Shown here in pieces: positions 45,601 to 57,514 of a DNA stretch of 64,000 nt. The stretch's first letter is position 1. The number at the start of each line of letters is the position of its first letter. The stretch comes from Ectocarpus siliculosus (Eukaryota; Sar; Phaeophyceae; Ectocarpales; Ectocarpaceae): positions 3,833,061 through 3,897,060 of the forward strand of contig FN649741.1 of the NCBI GenBank assembly GCA_000310025.1, given 5' to 3'. Both the position numbers and the translations under genes were made by a program. Below the pieces are notes generated by a model. The model was not told the origin of the DNA and ran no database searches. It worked only from the letters and a program-made list of their open reading frames with translations.

Positions 45601-47931
45601 CTCACATCCACGTCTCCTCCTGTACCCCCCCCCCCCACCCCCCCTTCACTCCCGGCTCTCTCGAGACAAGATTTCGGCCTGGCCAAGATGTTGAGACCGG
45701 ACGACTCGATCGGCGACAACTTGTACAACATGACGGGCAACACCGGCTCGATGAGGTGTGTGTCTGTTGTAGTCCGCGGTGCCTCTGCCGTGCCCATTTT
45801 CTTCTGCCGTAGGCACAATGCTTTTGCTTGCACTTGGCCGCGATTTGATGAGATAACCATTGCCTTCACGTGCAAGAACCGTGCACACATAAGTTACCCC
45901 GCGGGTATGCACACGGGAAGTGAGCCACCGGGACAACAGAGCGAGAGGCATTAACCTGCTGCAAGAGGGTTTTTGTTGCTCCGCTTCTTTCGGCAGACGG
46001 AAGTTTTCTTTTCTTAACGATTACTCGAAAGGCGTGTATGTCTGCTGGAGTTGTTCAAGCTGGGGTGACGATGATGATTCAATGAGCTTGCCGGCGAAGC
46101 AAGGCACGAATGCCCTCACCTCTGAGGTAGCTACAATGAGACCGAATTGCCCTGTCCCTGAGGCGTTTGGTTATTGTTGACGTTCAAGCTGCTGCCTGTT
46201 GCCAACGCTCCCCGTGACGACGGAATCTCATTATCTTTGTTGCTCCCAAGAGTACGGGAACGGAGGAATAGTGGAGACGCAAAACGGAATCAACAAACAC
46301 TACAGTGCCAGAGGTTGTTCCACAATATTCGGACGGGGTAAAAAAAACAAAAGGGTTGCCTAACGAATTGGGTGACAAACAAATGTGCGTTGGAAAGCCC
46401 TCGCCAGCGGCGTTCGAATGAGCCTTTCAAAATGGGTCGCAACGCTCTGGGTCAAAAGTTATGGACCTATTACCATCGCCACCGAAGGTACTTCACCCCA
46501 CAAAATCCTCCATATCTCGACAACTACGGCGTTGCGACCAAAAAAAAATGCAGATAATTGGAGCCTTCTTCCTGTTCTATTTATGGCATTGGTTCCATAT
46601 CCGAACCTTTCAGGCCACGTGCCGAAAAATTAAAACCCTGTATTCTGGAAAAGAAAAACATAATAATAACCCCTGAAAAGCCTAGAAAATCAAATTGGCG
46701 ATCGTGTTATTGAGATACCTCAACGCGTGCTTCTCCGATTTTCGAAAAAAACACGGCGAAATGCTCGTACGCTCTCCCTCTATAGATGTGCATGTTTCCC
46801 GGTGCAATTTTATCAATTTTCATGGCCGAGCGACCAAGAGGCTACTACGTGATCGGACGTCCAGACTCCAAGTGATGTGGTCGAGTCCAGCCATCAGCAC
46901 TTTTTTGTAATTTGTCAAAAAACAATTCTTGAAAAATGTAAAAAGATTTTTTTCGACCAAACACCAAAAAAAAGTATCCAATCTTGTGGGCGATCTCATG
47001 GGCGTCATGGGAATGATTTGTTTCTTTTCATTGGACCCCCGAGTCAAAAGTTATGGCCGATCAAGTGAAACCGGCGAGACAACCTCTGGCACTGTAAACG
47101 CGAATACCGCCGACTACAACAACAACAACAACGACAACAACCTGTCCTGTGGTTTCGGTGAGGCAGCAGTTCCTGGACCTCTCTTCTCGTTCTCCCTCGC
47201 TCTGTCTCCCTCTCTCCCTCTCTCCCTCTCTCCCTCTCTCTTTTGAACAGATACATGGCGCCCGAGGTGGCGAGGAACTTGCCGGCCAACGAAACCGCCG
47301 ACGTCTACAGCTTTGCGATCGTCTTGTGGGAGATGGTCAGCCTGGAGCTGCCTTTCCAGTTCTACGGGGTGAATCAGCTGACCGAACGGTGAGCCAGTGG
47401 GAACGGAAGGAAAGGCCAATGGCCACTTCCGTCCTTCCCGAGAGAGAGAATACTACCAGCTTCATAGAACGGAAGATCGATTTATTGCCGTGCTCTTCTT
47501 GTAGTTCCACGCGTGTGAAGAGGGAATCGGAGGAGGAGGGCGGAGAGAAGGCGGGCGTTTTTCCTCTCCTGTGAGTGTGTGTTCGTTTCGTTTAGATGCG
47601 CGAAGAGACGATGGACACGCGTTCGTGTGCGTCGGTGGTGGTGGCACTGGCACTGCTGCTGCTGCTGCTGCTGCTGCTCCTCCTCCTGAGAAAAGGCCGA
47701 GATGGCGAGGCAAGGTTCACCCGGGTGCGTGCGCACGACGCGCAGCACTTTTTGTTTTTTCCGCGCCACGATCACCTATTTTTTCGGTGTTGGGAACGGA
47801 TGGTGTCCGATCTCTACGAACCTTTCATACTATCCTCCCCCTTCCGTGGTTGCCGCCTCGCCGCCCCACGGTACCTCTCCCCCTCTCTCGTGTCCGTTCT
47901 CTTTTGCCTGGCTACCTAGCTGATGACAGCG

Positions 47932-47967
<36 letters not shown>

Positions 47968-49037
47968 CTTTGCCTGCCCGCGTTCGTTAAGGGTGATTTT
48001 GGGTGGAGCCAGACCACGGCTGGCGCCCGACTGGCCGGCGGGCTTCACAGACCTCCTCACCAGGTACAGTGTGGACCGACCGTGCCTAAAGAGTAGCCGG
48101 CTGCACGCATTCACCGATACACGGCGGCGGCGTATTTCTAGACGAAATGCCGCCCGAAACCATCTTGAAGCTACAGCACCACGATACGCATGCAACCACC
48201 ACAGTTTTGGAGTAAGAACTGCGCTCGCGCCCGTCTCTTGGCGCACTGCCACGCGGGAGACATGAGTCGTGTGCTTCATGAGTGGGCACGATAGGCAGGT
48301 GCGGGGTGAATGTGCGACGCGGTACGGGCCATGATTGATTGCCCCTCTCTACTTAGTATTCAGTGCCTCGTGGGCACCTTGTCGGCTGCCTGAACTTATT
48401 CATGCGTCGCGTGTGAGCACAGCGCAAGACTTGACCCGCAGAGAGGCGGGCATGCGTAACCGTGCATCGCGGGCCGAGCATTTCGTGTTCGAAACTTGCT
48501 TGGCGTAATGTACCGGCACAACACTCTCCTATGCATTCGCCTCATTATCCCTTTGCCGCGACCCTTGCGTTCTGCTTGGGCTCTGGTTGCGTACTACCGT
48601 ATACGACACACACAAGATAACACACACCCTGGACTGGACTGATTTTCAACTCTCGATTACTGCACGGCGAAGAGGATACGTGAGCGAAACGATGCGTTTT
48701 CGGGAGAGCTCTCGACCAGACGGCTTCAATGCCGGCGTTTTCGGCGCTGCGATTCTTTTTGCTGTTGACAAATCGAGCCATGAAAATCGGTCAACGGGGT
48801 GTTATTTTTTTTCATCTTGTGTCGTATACGTTACACTCACGACCAGACTTGATGGGGTTTTTTTTTCCCTCCTCCCGGACTTTCTCTTTCTTCCTTTCTG
48901 CCACCGCTCTTTTCCTCAGATGCTGGTCGGCCGATCTGAGGGAGCGGCCCAGCATGGCGGAAGTGGAGAAACGCCTGCGGGAAGTCTTACAACAACCGGC
49001 AAATATTGGACCGTCCAACTCAACAACACGAGAATAG
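42376..49037 (+). CDS. TKL-type protein kinase, 8 exons, 346 aa, complete
   Basis: Exons 42376-42545, 43242-43425, 44234-44428, 45301-45379, 45671-45755, 47251-47388, 47992-48063 and 48920-49037 total 1041 bases and stay in frame. The first exon has 57 codons, preceded in frame by a stop at 42361. Motifs: IPFEEIIDIRPLADGTGCT and CWQGTL at the glycine loop; RVAIKTL with the ATP Lys; DLDRELSIL with the helix-C Glu; HPNVVRLAG; FVVTELLSGGTLSAAI hinge; ALAYLHDEAVP; VLHRDIKPNNLAF; DFGLAKML; RYMAPEVARN; ETADVYSFAIVLWEMVS; and CWSADLRERPSMAEV in helix I. All catalytic residues are present. The protein is little more than a kinase domain and has no signal peptide or membrane segment, so a cytosolic Ser/Thr (TKL) kinase is inferred. 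The glycine loop is unusual. Confidence 0.93.
42553..42621 (+). repeat. (GA)n microsatellite just after kinase exon 1
   Basis: About 34 uninterrupted GA units starting seven bases after the GT of the exon 1 donor (42546). Several Arg-Glu or Ser-Leu open frames across it are artefacts. Confidence 0.98.
44234..44428 (+). CDS. Kinase exon 3: hinge and helix E
   Basis: Acceptor TTTAAGCAG|GGGGGG. Reads GGQFVVTELLSGGTLSAAIG, a 20-residue kinase insert, then ALRQAAGVASALAYLHDEAV. The donor is CCG|GTGAGT. A G12 run at 44200-44211 lies just before the acceptor. Confidence 0.88.
45301..45755 (+). CDS. Kinase exons 4 and 5: catalytic loop (45301-45379) and DFG segment (45671-45755)
   Basis: Exon 4 reads GAKVLHRDIKPNNLAFTADF and ends LKLF plus one base. 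Exon 5 begins by completing GAT and reads DFGLAKMLRPDDSIGDNLYN then MTGNTGSMR. The intron splits the Asp codon of DFG after its first base. HRD, Asn and DFG are intact, so the enzyme should be active. Confidence 0.92.
46180..47060. other. AT-richer insertion-like block in kinase intron 5
   Basis: Visibly lower GC than the rest of the window, with many A-runs. The phrase GTCAAAAGTTATGG occurs twice, near 46451 and 47043, at the two sides of the block. No coding potential recognised. It may be a transposed segment; terminal repeats are not clear. Confidence 0.4.
47200..47250 (+). repeat. CTCTCCCT minisatellite forming the polypyrimidine tract before kinase exon 6
   Basis: At least four near-identical CTCTCCCT octamers directly precede TTTTGAACAG|ATACATGG. 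The repeat itself is the pyrimidine tract of the acceptor. Confidence 0.85.
47936..47968 (+). repeat. (GCCT)n tetranucleotide repeat before kinase exon 7
   Basis: About eight GCCT units ending some 24 bases before the exon 7 acceptor (exon start 47992), again in the polypyrimidine position. Confidence 0.9.
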
Positions 49038-50171
49038 CGCCACCCTGGTGGTGGTCCACGACAGGCTTGCTCTTTCCTTCTTTCTTTCTTCCTTTCACTG
49101 TTCAGCCTCAGATGACGGCTAGCTTTGTTTGGAGTGAACCACGACGTGGATGTCGTTGTTCTTGATCTGCTCACGTACAGTAAACTAGTGCATGCTGTAG
49201 TCGCTGCCGCTACCGGCGTAAAACATTTCCCCCCCTAGGCTGACGCTTGGTGATGTGAGAGCCTGGTCCGGTGAGAACCCGGCGTGCTCCGTCCGGCTTT
49301 GTAGGGATGAGAGGTCAATTGTCTAACGACTACAGCATGCACGACTATGAGTACACACACACACACACCCTCGGCTGACTTTCAAAGGTCGATTGCTCCA
49401 CGCAACCGGGAGGGTACGAAAACCTACCGATTCGTGCAACAGGGGGGAAACGCTCGAGATGTTTATCTTCTCAAGCACATCCTCCTTGTCGGCATTGACA
49501 TATTGACATCCTCCCTGGGGGAGCATCGGTCCGTCTAGGGGGGTTGGGGATACGATGACTCGCACTTGTTGTACGGTACGCTGTTTTCACGCATTTTTCG
49601 TACGGGTGCTTGGGTGACATCTTCAAGGTTGGTAATGGCCCCGTATGGAGGGCAAGTCTATTGATGTATCCGTGGAGTATGTTTTGCTGGTGACCCCGTT
49701 TCCGAGTGGAGAAAAACTGCGATCGATCGCCCTCCTGTAGATAAAGTTTTTACGTTTCGTAGGCGCGTCGTTGATTTATGTTTGTTGCTCGTCTACGTGT
49801 ATGCATGGACCATGGTCTAAGCTTGCGAGTGGTTTATCTGGAGCATGGTCATGTAGATAGTGAGACCTACCGTAGTTTGTGTGCAGCATGTGACACGGGG
49901 TGGATTGATTTCGATCGTTTCGTGGAAGGTACTGCTCTGCAGATATCAGAAAACATGTCATGACAACATCATCATCGTCACGGGAACAAAAATTGCCTAA
50001 AAGCACCCACTTCGTGGGCCCTTCGTTCCCGACAGAGCAAGGCAATGAACGCCCAGGCAAGCCTGGAATGCAGATTCTATTGTTTCAGCTACGATCTAAC
50101 ATGTGGCGGCTGATCCCGGAGACAAACTTTTCAGAGAACGTCTCTGGGGGGAGGGGGGGGTGGGCGTACTC
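49038..50171. other. Intergenic DNA downstream of the kinase
   Basis: No supported gene. It holds a short (AC)n at about 49354-49369 and otherwise unremarkable sequence. The 3' untranslated region of the kinase should lie at its start. Confidence 0.5.
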
Positions 50172-50760
50172 TTATGTTTTGCATGCCTTAGCGGTTAGAC
50201 CATTGACCACGCGTCCTCGAGAGGACGGAGCATTGTTCCCATAGGACCGATCACCGATGGCCAATCGTTCCTTCCTACTTTGCCAAAGGTGGCTCAAAAA
50301 TGCCTTCCCTACTCTGTATATCCTAACGATATCCCTTCCCGCCTTTTCAAACCACTTCCTACTCCCCAGTACAGCTAGCGTCCTCTCCTCTCTTCTATTC
50401 CATGCCTCAAACATCTCCCTGTACGTCCCTTGTATTTTTCCCAGCTCAGTCATGTACACTTCCCTCTCCTCTTTGTACCACGGACATTCCGCGACTACAT
50501 GAACACGGTCTTCGCATTCGAAGCCGCAATCACGTTTGAACTTGTCGTCTTCGTCGTCTACCGTCCTATGTCTTCGTCGACTTTCTCGAAGGCCTGTGTC
50601 CCCGGTCCTGAATTTGACCTTAAGCTTTGTCCCTGCATCCATTGGTCCATGTAGAACTCCTCCTGGGGGGGGGTCGTTGGCACTTTTCCAACCCACTTTT
50701 CGCCGTGTGGTCGAATCCACGTCTTGCGGTGGTCGTGGTGTGACTTTCTCCCGAGCCAGA
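50172..50760 (-). pseudogene. LINE-type retrotransposon 3' relic (C-terminal Cys/His region)
   Basis: A minus-strand frame from 50720 reads KLKVKFRTGDTGLRESRRRH, CGFECEDRVHVVAECPWY and LAVLGSRKWFEKAGRDIVRI. The C-x3-C...H-x5-C arrangement followed by a basic helix is typical of the region after the reverse transcriptase in non-LTR elements with a zf-RVT-like end. The frame upstream (50950-50558) carries more element sequence in a different frame, so the copy is 5'-truncated and frameshifted. No reverse transcriptase motifs are left. Confidence 0.65.
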
Positions 50761-51371
50761 GTTGCAAATGCTCAGCATAAATTACGTCGAGACGAGAACG
50801 CCGTGGTGGTGAACTTTCGCAAGCTTTTCTGGAGATGGGTGACATACAGATTAAGAGAGGTGTGAAGGGGACGAGTGTTCCCGCCGTCTGGTTGTGTCCT
50901 GTCGCGGCACGCGAGGCAGCGTGGATGTTTTCGTGGTTAGCAATTACCACGACTCTTTAGAAGGCTGCTTCCCCTCAACAAATCAGCCCTTGATTAGGTG
51001 GTACCTATCTTCTCTTTGTGGCGCACGGAACGACTACACAGGAGATGGTCTCACAAAGTTCATCTTCGTCCAGCCAGATGTACTCCCAACATCTCCACGC
51101 GTGTTTGATTTACACTCCAGTGGGAGGCCCTCAATAACGCCGGTGATGTGCCCGGCGCATCGACCGCCACCGTTCAATGTACAGAATAACTTCGTGATTT
51201 AGGCTGTGCCCAGCAATTCACCGGCGCTAATCAGCCGGCGTTGTTGACGCCCCCCCACGGCACTTGTATTTTGCTCATATTCTTTCTTGTGTTGTCTAAC
51301 ATGGGTACCGCAACATTGGGGTTTTTTCGAAACAACGCTCACGGGTCTGTCCAAGCAAACGAAAATCAATG

Positions 51372-52207
51372 CCCAAAACCAGCGCACTACTTTCGACGAC
51401 TTCCCCAAATTAATTGTGTATCGCGACTCGACGAGTATCGTCGCGTTGCGTGTCTGAAGCTCTCGATTTTTTCAGCTGGTAACAATCAACGTAGACACCA
51501 AGAAGACGCCCGATGAGCACACAGGAACCGGGGGACCCCAAAAAAACAAAGCATGGAAAATATAAGAAAGAAAGAAGCGAGAACACAAGAGCCAGACGCG
51601 ACAGGCTTCAGGAAGGAGGCAAAAGAGAGCATGGAAAAAGAAAAAACCACGGTCGCCGCTCTCTCTGGACCGCCGGAAACTCTCACATAGCACTGCATAT
51701 GCAGCAAACGTTGGGTAGGGCCCAAGTCGATTGCTTGGCATAACGCCCATCGCTTCACATGCAGCAGCCGGATGCACGGGTAGCCTTTTGCTGAGCAAGA
51801 AGCAAAACGACTGCAGTTGGTTGACGTTCGATGTTGTTGGGACCCCACCGGCGAAAGGCGAGAGAGAGAGAGGTAGACTAAAAGAAGAGAGCGGAGAGAA
51901 GACAAGGCATTAACTCTCGAGAAGACACTCACTCTCGTCCCTCTGGCTCACGCAGGCTGTCAGACATGATGTCACGTTGTGTATCGAACGGTGATATCCG
52001 ATGTCGGCTCAGCAACAACAAACAAACACAACAAAAAAAAATATAGTCGCCGTGTGCGAACTGTGGACTATCTTGTGGTAGGAAGTGAGAACTAAAAGAA
52101 CATGACTACATAGCACCACGGACGAACTATTATCTCAATACGCTTGCCGTCCGCGATAGATGCACACTACCCAAAACCAGCGCACTAGTTTCGACGACTT
52201 CCCCAAA
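51372..52207. repeat. 38-bp direct repeats, about 800 bp apart
   Basis: 51372-51409 and 52170-52207 match at 37 of 38 positions (CCCAAAACCAGCGCACTA, then C or G, then TTTCGACGACTTCCCCAAA). The sequence between them is AT- and AG-rich and has no recognised gene. They could be ends of a degraded element or two pieces of a dispersed repeat. Confidence 0.75.
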
Positions 52208-52928
52208 CTGCAGACCACAAGACGTGAATAATATGGGACAATAGATAAGAGACTCTCCGTGCGCGCGGTTTTCAGCGCCAGGGGGTCAGATCCCCGGACT
52301 CCAGAGGTGTCGTGTCTGTGCGGCAGGGGGTCGTTGCGAAAGGTGTGACACTCCCAAGAGACGAGGTTCGCGTCACGTGTGGGGACAACAGGACAACGCG
52401 GTGTCTACATGCACGCGTGCTTCAAAGCGAACTACGCAGGCCTTCTTTTTTGCCTTGACGCCCGCAGCGTCGTAGGGGGTGCTGTGCTTCTGTGAGGAAC
52501 GAACGCACAGCTGGTGCTTCATGATGAACGAAATCAAACACCGGCGTAATGATGAACGGATTTTTGCTGTGTGTACACCTCGGGAAAAAAAAACTATGGA
52601 GCTCACCAACTCCGCATTCGTTTTAGCTCAGATCGTTAATTTTCAGCCGTTGATGCGTTTGTCAAGTCCTCCTGGGACAACGACAACACAACATCCCCAT
52701 GAACCATCCCCACAATTCTTTCGCCGCCATAAGCAGCACAGGCCGAGGTCCCACCACAGGACAACGGCAAGTCACGCCCCCCCCCCGGCGAACAGCCACA
52801 GGCGGCCCACACGAACGCGCACCAAAAAAGAAACACGACCGACGAGGTGCTACTGCAACCGACCACATGATAGGGGCGCGGAAAGGTATGGCCCGAAGAG
52901 ACAGACGGCGGCGGCGGGCGTATATCGT
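52208..52928. other. Intergenic DNA downstream of RPL5
   Basis: Holds the 3' flank of the minus-strand L5 gene. Open frames here on both strands are overlapping, Pro/Arg-rich and without family motifs, so none is called. Confidence 0.5.
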
Positions 52929-55900
52929 CTACTCGTCCTCCGCAGCGCGGGCCGCGCGGATCTCTTCCTTCTTGGCGGCGACCCTCTCCTTGCGCTGGGC
53001 GTAGGTGAGCTTGACCTGCGGCGGCGGTGGTGGTCGATCGAGGTCGATCGATGGATCGGGGGCGAACAACAGCACGAAAAAGGACAAAACCAAACCCCGA
53101 AAACAACAACAATGGGGGGGGGGGGGTAACGGCAGGTGTTCGTATAAGGAGCGGCGGACGAGCCCTGGAGAGAGAGGGAGAAGCCAACGGTGCGAGCACA
53201 GGTCTCGTCGCGTCGCGAGGCGGATTTCCGTGGAAAATACCAAGCAGTCAAGTGCTTTTCAGAATCAACACACGTATGTCGTGCAAAACATCACAACCTC
53301 CCAAATTGTTGTCACTTGTATGTGGGGCGGTACACCTGTACTCGTTTCTCAGTCTCAGTGACGGGTGGTGGGCGTCTTCGCCACCAACTACTGTATTCTA
53401 AAATTACCTCAATACTGGTAGTTGTTTCCACCGGACGAGAGCAAATAGCCCGAACTGTCAATGGCCATGTTGTACACCGACTACATTCCCGCATTTTCTT
53501 GTGAACACAACTCTGTACTTCCCGCCACAGGGCAACGAGCCTCACAGGGGAGACTCGACGCCTCAAGTGTTGCGACAAAGAAAAGGACGCTATGTAGAAA
53601 CGAGACAAACAAAGCCCTTACCGCGTTCTTGAAGGACTTGTCCGGCGTGTAGGCCGTCTTCGCCGCCGGGGAGGGGTCCTCGCGGATGGCCTTGTGGGTC
53701 TCCTTGTACATGTCCTCGACGTCTTCGAACGTGAGCTCGTTCTCGATGTACGACGCGAAGTGCTCCTTGTACTTGGCCTCGTCTTCCTCCGTCAGGTACT
53801 CCATGTACTCCGCCACGTGAGCGCCGTAGATGCGGTCGCGGTGCAGCTCGGCCTATGAAACCGGGGGGAGGATTGGTACGGTCACAAGTTTTCGGCGACA
53901 GGGTGAGCGAGCGGCGACAGCAGGCAGGAAACACCGAAGGATGCCGAAGTGATGACAAGCGCACATCCAAAACATGCACCGAGGGTACTGGAGAAAACTT
54001 CTGAGTAAGCAATAACAAGGCCATGTGTACGAGACAACAATCGCTGCGGCGAATACCATACCATTGGCCACCAGGAGAGCCGTGTGTGCACGACATTAAC
54101 ATTTGGGACACATAAGAACATCGTATGCGACTCTGTATACCACCGAAAGCCGTGAAAAAATACAGAAAGTCAGCGGCACCATGGAAGATACTAGACCGTC
54201 GACAAGTACTCCACAAAATCACGACCACCCCAGATATGCACTTCGAAGTAATTTTTTGTCTGATAACAAACAATACTCCAAAGAGATACACGGATATTGC
54301 ACGCACATCGTACTGCTTGGTGTCGCGGTCGTAGCCGGGGAAACGCTTCTCGTTGTGGGGCACGTCCAGACCACCGTCGGCGGCGCCCTTCATGCAGCCG
54401 AACACGCGGTTGCTGGATACAGGGACGGGACGGGCGGGGGAGGAGGGCACCAAGGAAAAGTAGAAGTATAAAAAAAGACACAAGAGGTGCAGCACACGAG
54501 GAGGATTTTGACGGGGAAGGCGGCGGAACGGAGTACAATCATCATCATCATCATCAGCAGCGGCATCAACAAGTAGGGGTGCAATCTTGGACGAACAGAG
54601 AAACAACTGACAAGAGCGTTTCATCCAACAAAGAGAGGTGTTCACATCAGTGGTTGCAGTTGCGGTAGCCACAGCTCACCGCCGGGAAGCCGGACCATTG
54701 TCGCGAAACGCTTTCCTTTCACACACCAAGAGCCAGACCATCGAGTAACAGACCCAGACCCAGAACATTCAAGAAACGCCCACGAAAACCGGAAAAACCT
54801 AACGAACGCGCACGTGCACGCGTCAAACACGCGTGAGATTTTCCAACCACATACGCGAAAGACGCCAAACACATTTGGAACACACTATTTACGCTACGCA
54901 AGCAATACACAAATTCTGGAAAAAACGACAGACGTAACATAGAAAAAAAAACGACAGACACAAGACTAGTCTTACGGTAATGCACACACACACACACCCG
55001 GTGGAGGTAGACCGGATGCCGACGTCAAGGAGGGCCTTGAACGGCCGCTTCTCCTCGTCCACCTCGTCGACGTAGTACGTGCGTCCGTTAGACTCGGACT
55101 TGACCACCTGTCAAAATCCAGCCAACCCAGTCGCAATTTTTGTGAGCGTCGAGTGCGTGCGTGATTTGAGTGTGCGACCAGACGAAATACTTCAATGTGC
55201 CGCCCGACCAAAACCGTACACGCCTCTCTTGGTGTGTTCGTGAGACACTCGTAGCATAATGCACGAATATGTTTTTGCCTTAACGTCGTCATCATCACCG
55301 CCAGCAAAGACGGCTCTTCTTAACCCCCTCACCACGCACAGAAAATTCGGGGGTCTTGCGAAATTTCTGAAATGTAAGAAAAAGAGCGAACGACGCCTGC
55401 TGATTGGATGGTGCAGACAGTTCCATCCCTGGGTGCAAGTGCAAAGCTGCCTTCCCACTTGAGCCGTCTCTTGTCTAAATCCCTATCAATTGTCCCCTCG
55501 ATACGAGGGGACACGAGGGGACAATTGATAGGGATTATAGACAGCAACTGGCGGGAGCGTGGTAAACGGAGCACGAAAAGGAGGTTTTCAAGATATTTCT
55601 CTAGAGGGAAAGCGAGACCTTCTAACTCAAGCCCTAGGTTGCTCGGTGCCTCCTATCAACGGTGGTCTAGGTACTTCTTCCGCGCTTGCCCCTACTAGCG
55701 CTTTCCACCCAAGGGTAAACAGACGCGGCGCAACTTCGCTGTTGAACCGGCGGCGTAATCGCCCCGCGATTCGACCTGTTCATTGCCCTCATACTCCTCC
55801 ACTCTACAAAGCATCCATACTAGACTAGAGTCGGTCCCTGTGTACCCTGGCACCCCCCTGGTCGAGTAGTGCAAAGGAGGAGACAATCATGCCGATCTTC

Positions 55901-57080
55901 GCGAGGTAAAGCAGGTGAAGATGATGGGGACAAAAAGTGTCCCCAAAAGGCGATCCAGCCCTAAAGGGGTTAAGCCGCAAAAACGCATTCATACCAAACG
56001 TTTTCCATCAATTGTATGGACACCGCAAACAAACCTAACCCCGTCGGTTCAGTCCCACTTCCCAGCTTGACTGTAATAGGCGACAAGTTACTGAGATCCA
56101 GGAACGCCGAAATGCGGTGGAATATAGAAACGGGCGCACCGGCTACCCGCGGGTACTGAGTTTAGATTCGCCCGTTGTTTGGCCGTCTGAGAAGCACGAT
56201 ACATCCTCCGCGTTGAGTACCAAGATCCAAGTATCACTAGGGTGCTACATTTGCCCCAAAAGACGCAATTGGCTCTAAAAATTAACGGCCAATCAATTCG
56301 CGGGAAGAGGAAGCAAGTGAATAAATCTTGCATACATAGAAGTAGAACACACGCTTGCGACTTTGATACTTGTATCGCAGCACGCGGAACGTCCCCTCAC
56401 GTTTCCGTCGACCTCGTCCTCGTCGTCGTCGCCGTCCTCCTCCACGCCAACTCCCTGACCGGTGTAGAGGTTTTCCATTTTCTTCTCGTCGTCTGCCTCG
56501 TCGAGGCCCTGCGGACAAAATATCAATAATGGGGGGGGGGGGAGGCGGTCGTAAATTCTTCAGGGATGAACATGAACGGAAACCTCGGGTTGCAACGCCG
56601 CACCACCCTTCGACAAAGAGAATCCACGCAGACACCGCTCCGAGGTTTCCCGCTCCTGGAAAAACCCAAAAACAAAAACGCACGACACTACTTCGCGTCA
56701 CGCTTCCACACGGAAACATGAAAAAAAAAGTTCTCTCCACTCACCAGCTGACGGAGCAGGCGGCGGGCAACCAGGAGCCCGGTGCAGTACGCCGCGGCGT
56801 AGTTCTTGAGCCCGACCTTGCAGCCGTACCGGGGGAGCTCGGTGGAGGAGGCCTGGCACATGCACACGTCCCCCTGGATGGTGGCGTAGATGATCTGCGC
56901 CAGCACGAACTTGTTGGTGAAGCGCACGACGAGCCTGTACTTGGGCGAGTTGTACTTGTTCTTGTCCTGGCAGATGAGCCTCTTGCGGGCCCGGTAGTCG
57001 GTCTTGCCCTCGCGCCTGCGGCGGAACTTCACCTGGTACCGCTTGAAGTACGCCTTCGTCTTCTGGACCTTAACGAACGC
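52929..57080 (-). CDS. RPL5: 60S ribosomal protein L5 (uL18), ~326 aa, 6 coding exons plus an unseen Met exon
   Basis: Exons 57080-56745, 56508-56401, 55107-54998, 54412-54307, 53852-53622 and 53015-52929 join in frame. The protein binds 5S rRNA and forms the 5S RNP with L11 on the large subunit. Motifs: [126 protein letters not shown] and a basic [20 protein letters not shown] tail. It is slightly longer than the ~297-300 aa typical of animals and yeast, because of an acidic stretch ([13 protein letters not shown]) encoded by the second exon shown. The first exon begins at an acceptor (ACAG|GCGTTC) exactly at codon 2. The initiator Met must be in a short exon upstream, which I could not place. 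Confidence 0.95.
55478..55536. repeat. Perfect 23-bp inverted repeat, 13-bp loop (RPL5 intron)
   Basis: Arms 55478-55500 and 55514-55536 are exact reverse complements (AATCCCTATCAATTGTCCCC plus TCG). The loop repeats CGAGGGG, so the left arm can also pair CCCCTCG with CGAGGGG across three bases. Two alternative hairpins are therefore possible. Confidence 0.97.
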
Positions 57081-57514
57081 CTGTTTAGGGTCGTTCGTTC
57101 CCAAATCAACGGTTTGGGGGGGGGGGGTCACGAATGAGACAAAAGCCTGAACCAGACACCGGCACATCGGATGCCACAATCAACTTCCGGCCGCACCAAG
57201 ATGGGGGGAAGGCAGATAGACCTACCTCCCTGACACGCACACGCCAGCTGTCAGCGGCCACGCAATCGATGCCGTGTAAGAACGTGATGAGCTAGCTCTA
57301 CAGGAGGCATCCTGAGGAAAGCTGCTTTCGGCACGAGAGGAAGCGTCATTGTGGGCTTGTTACTAACAACAGAGTCGAAGGAACGGCCAGGAACTCCCCC
57401 ACCGCGGCTAACGTTCTACGGTGGATACCACTCCAGTCCGGACTTCATCCCTTGTGGACCGTTTTCGTCCCTGTTGTAACATGATTATGGTGAGCCTTAT
57501 TGAGCATATGATAT
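57081..57514. other. 5' region of RPL5
   Basis: Should contain the Met-only exon and promoter of RPL5. A run of 11 G at 57117-57127 is followed by ordinary sequence. No candidate ATG with a good donor is clear on the minus strand, so the first exon is not placed. Confidence 0.4.

Noticed and set aside
53590-54672. 360-codon minus-strand open frame
   Set aside because: Shadow that reads through RPL5 introns and exons in the wrong frame; the L5 exons use another frame and match the family.
55559-55828. Plus-strand open frame in the RPL5 intron
   Set aside because: No recognisable motif, and it lies inside an intron of a conserved gene on the other strand.
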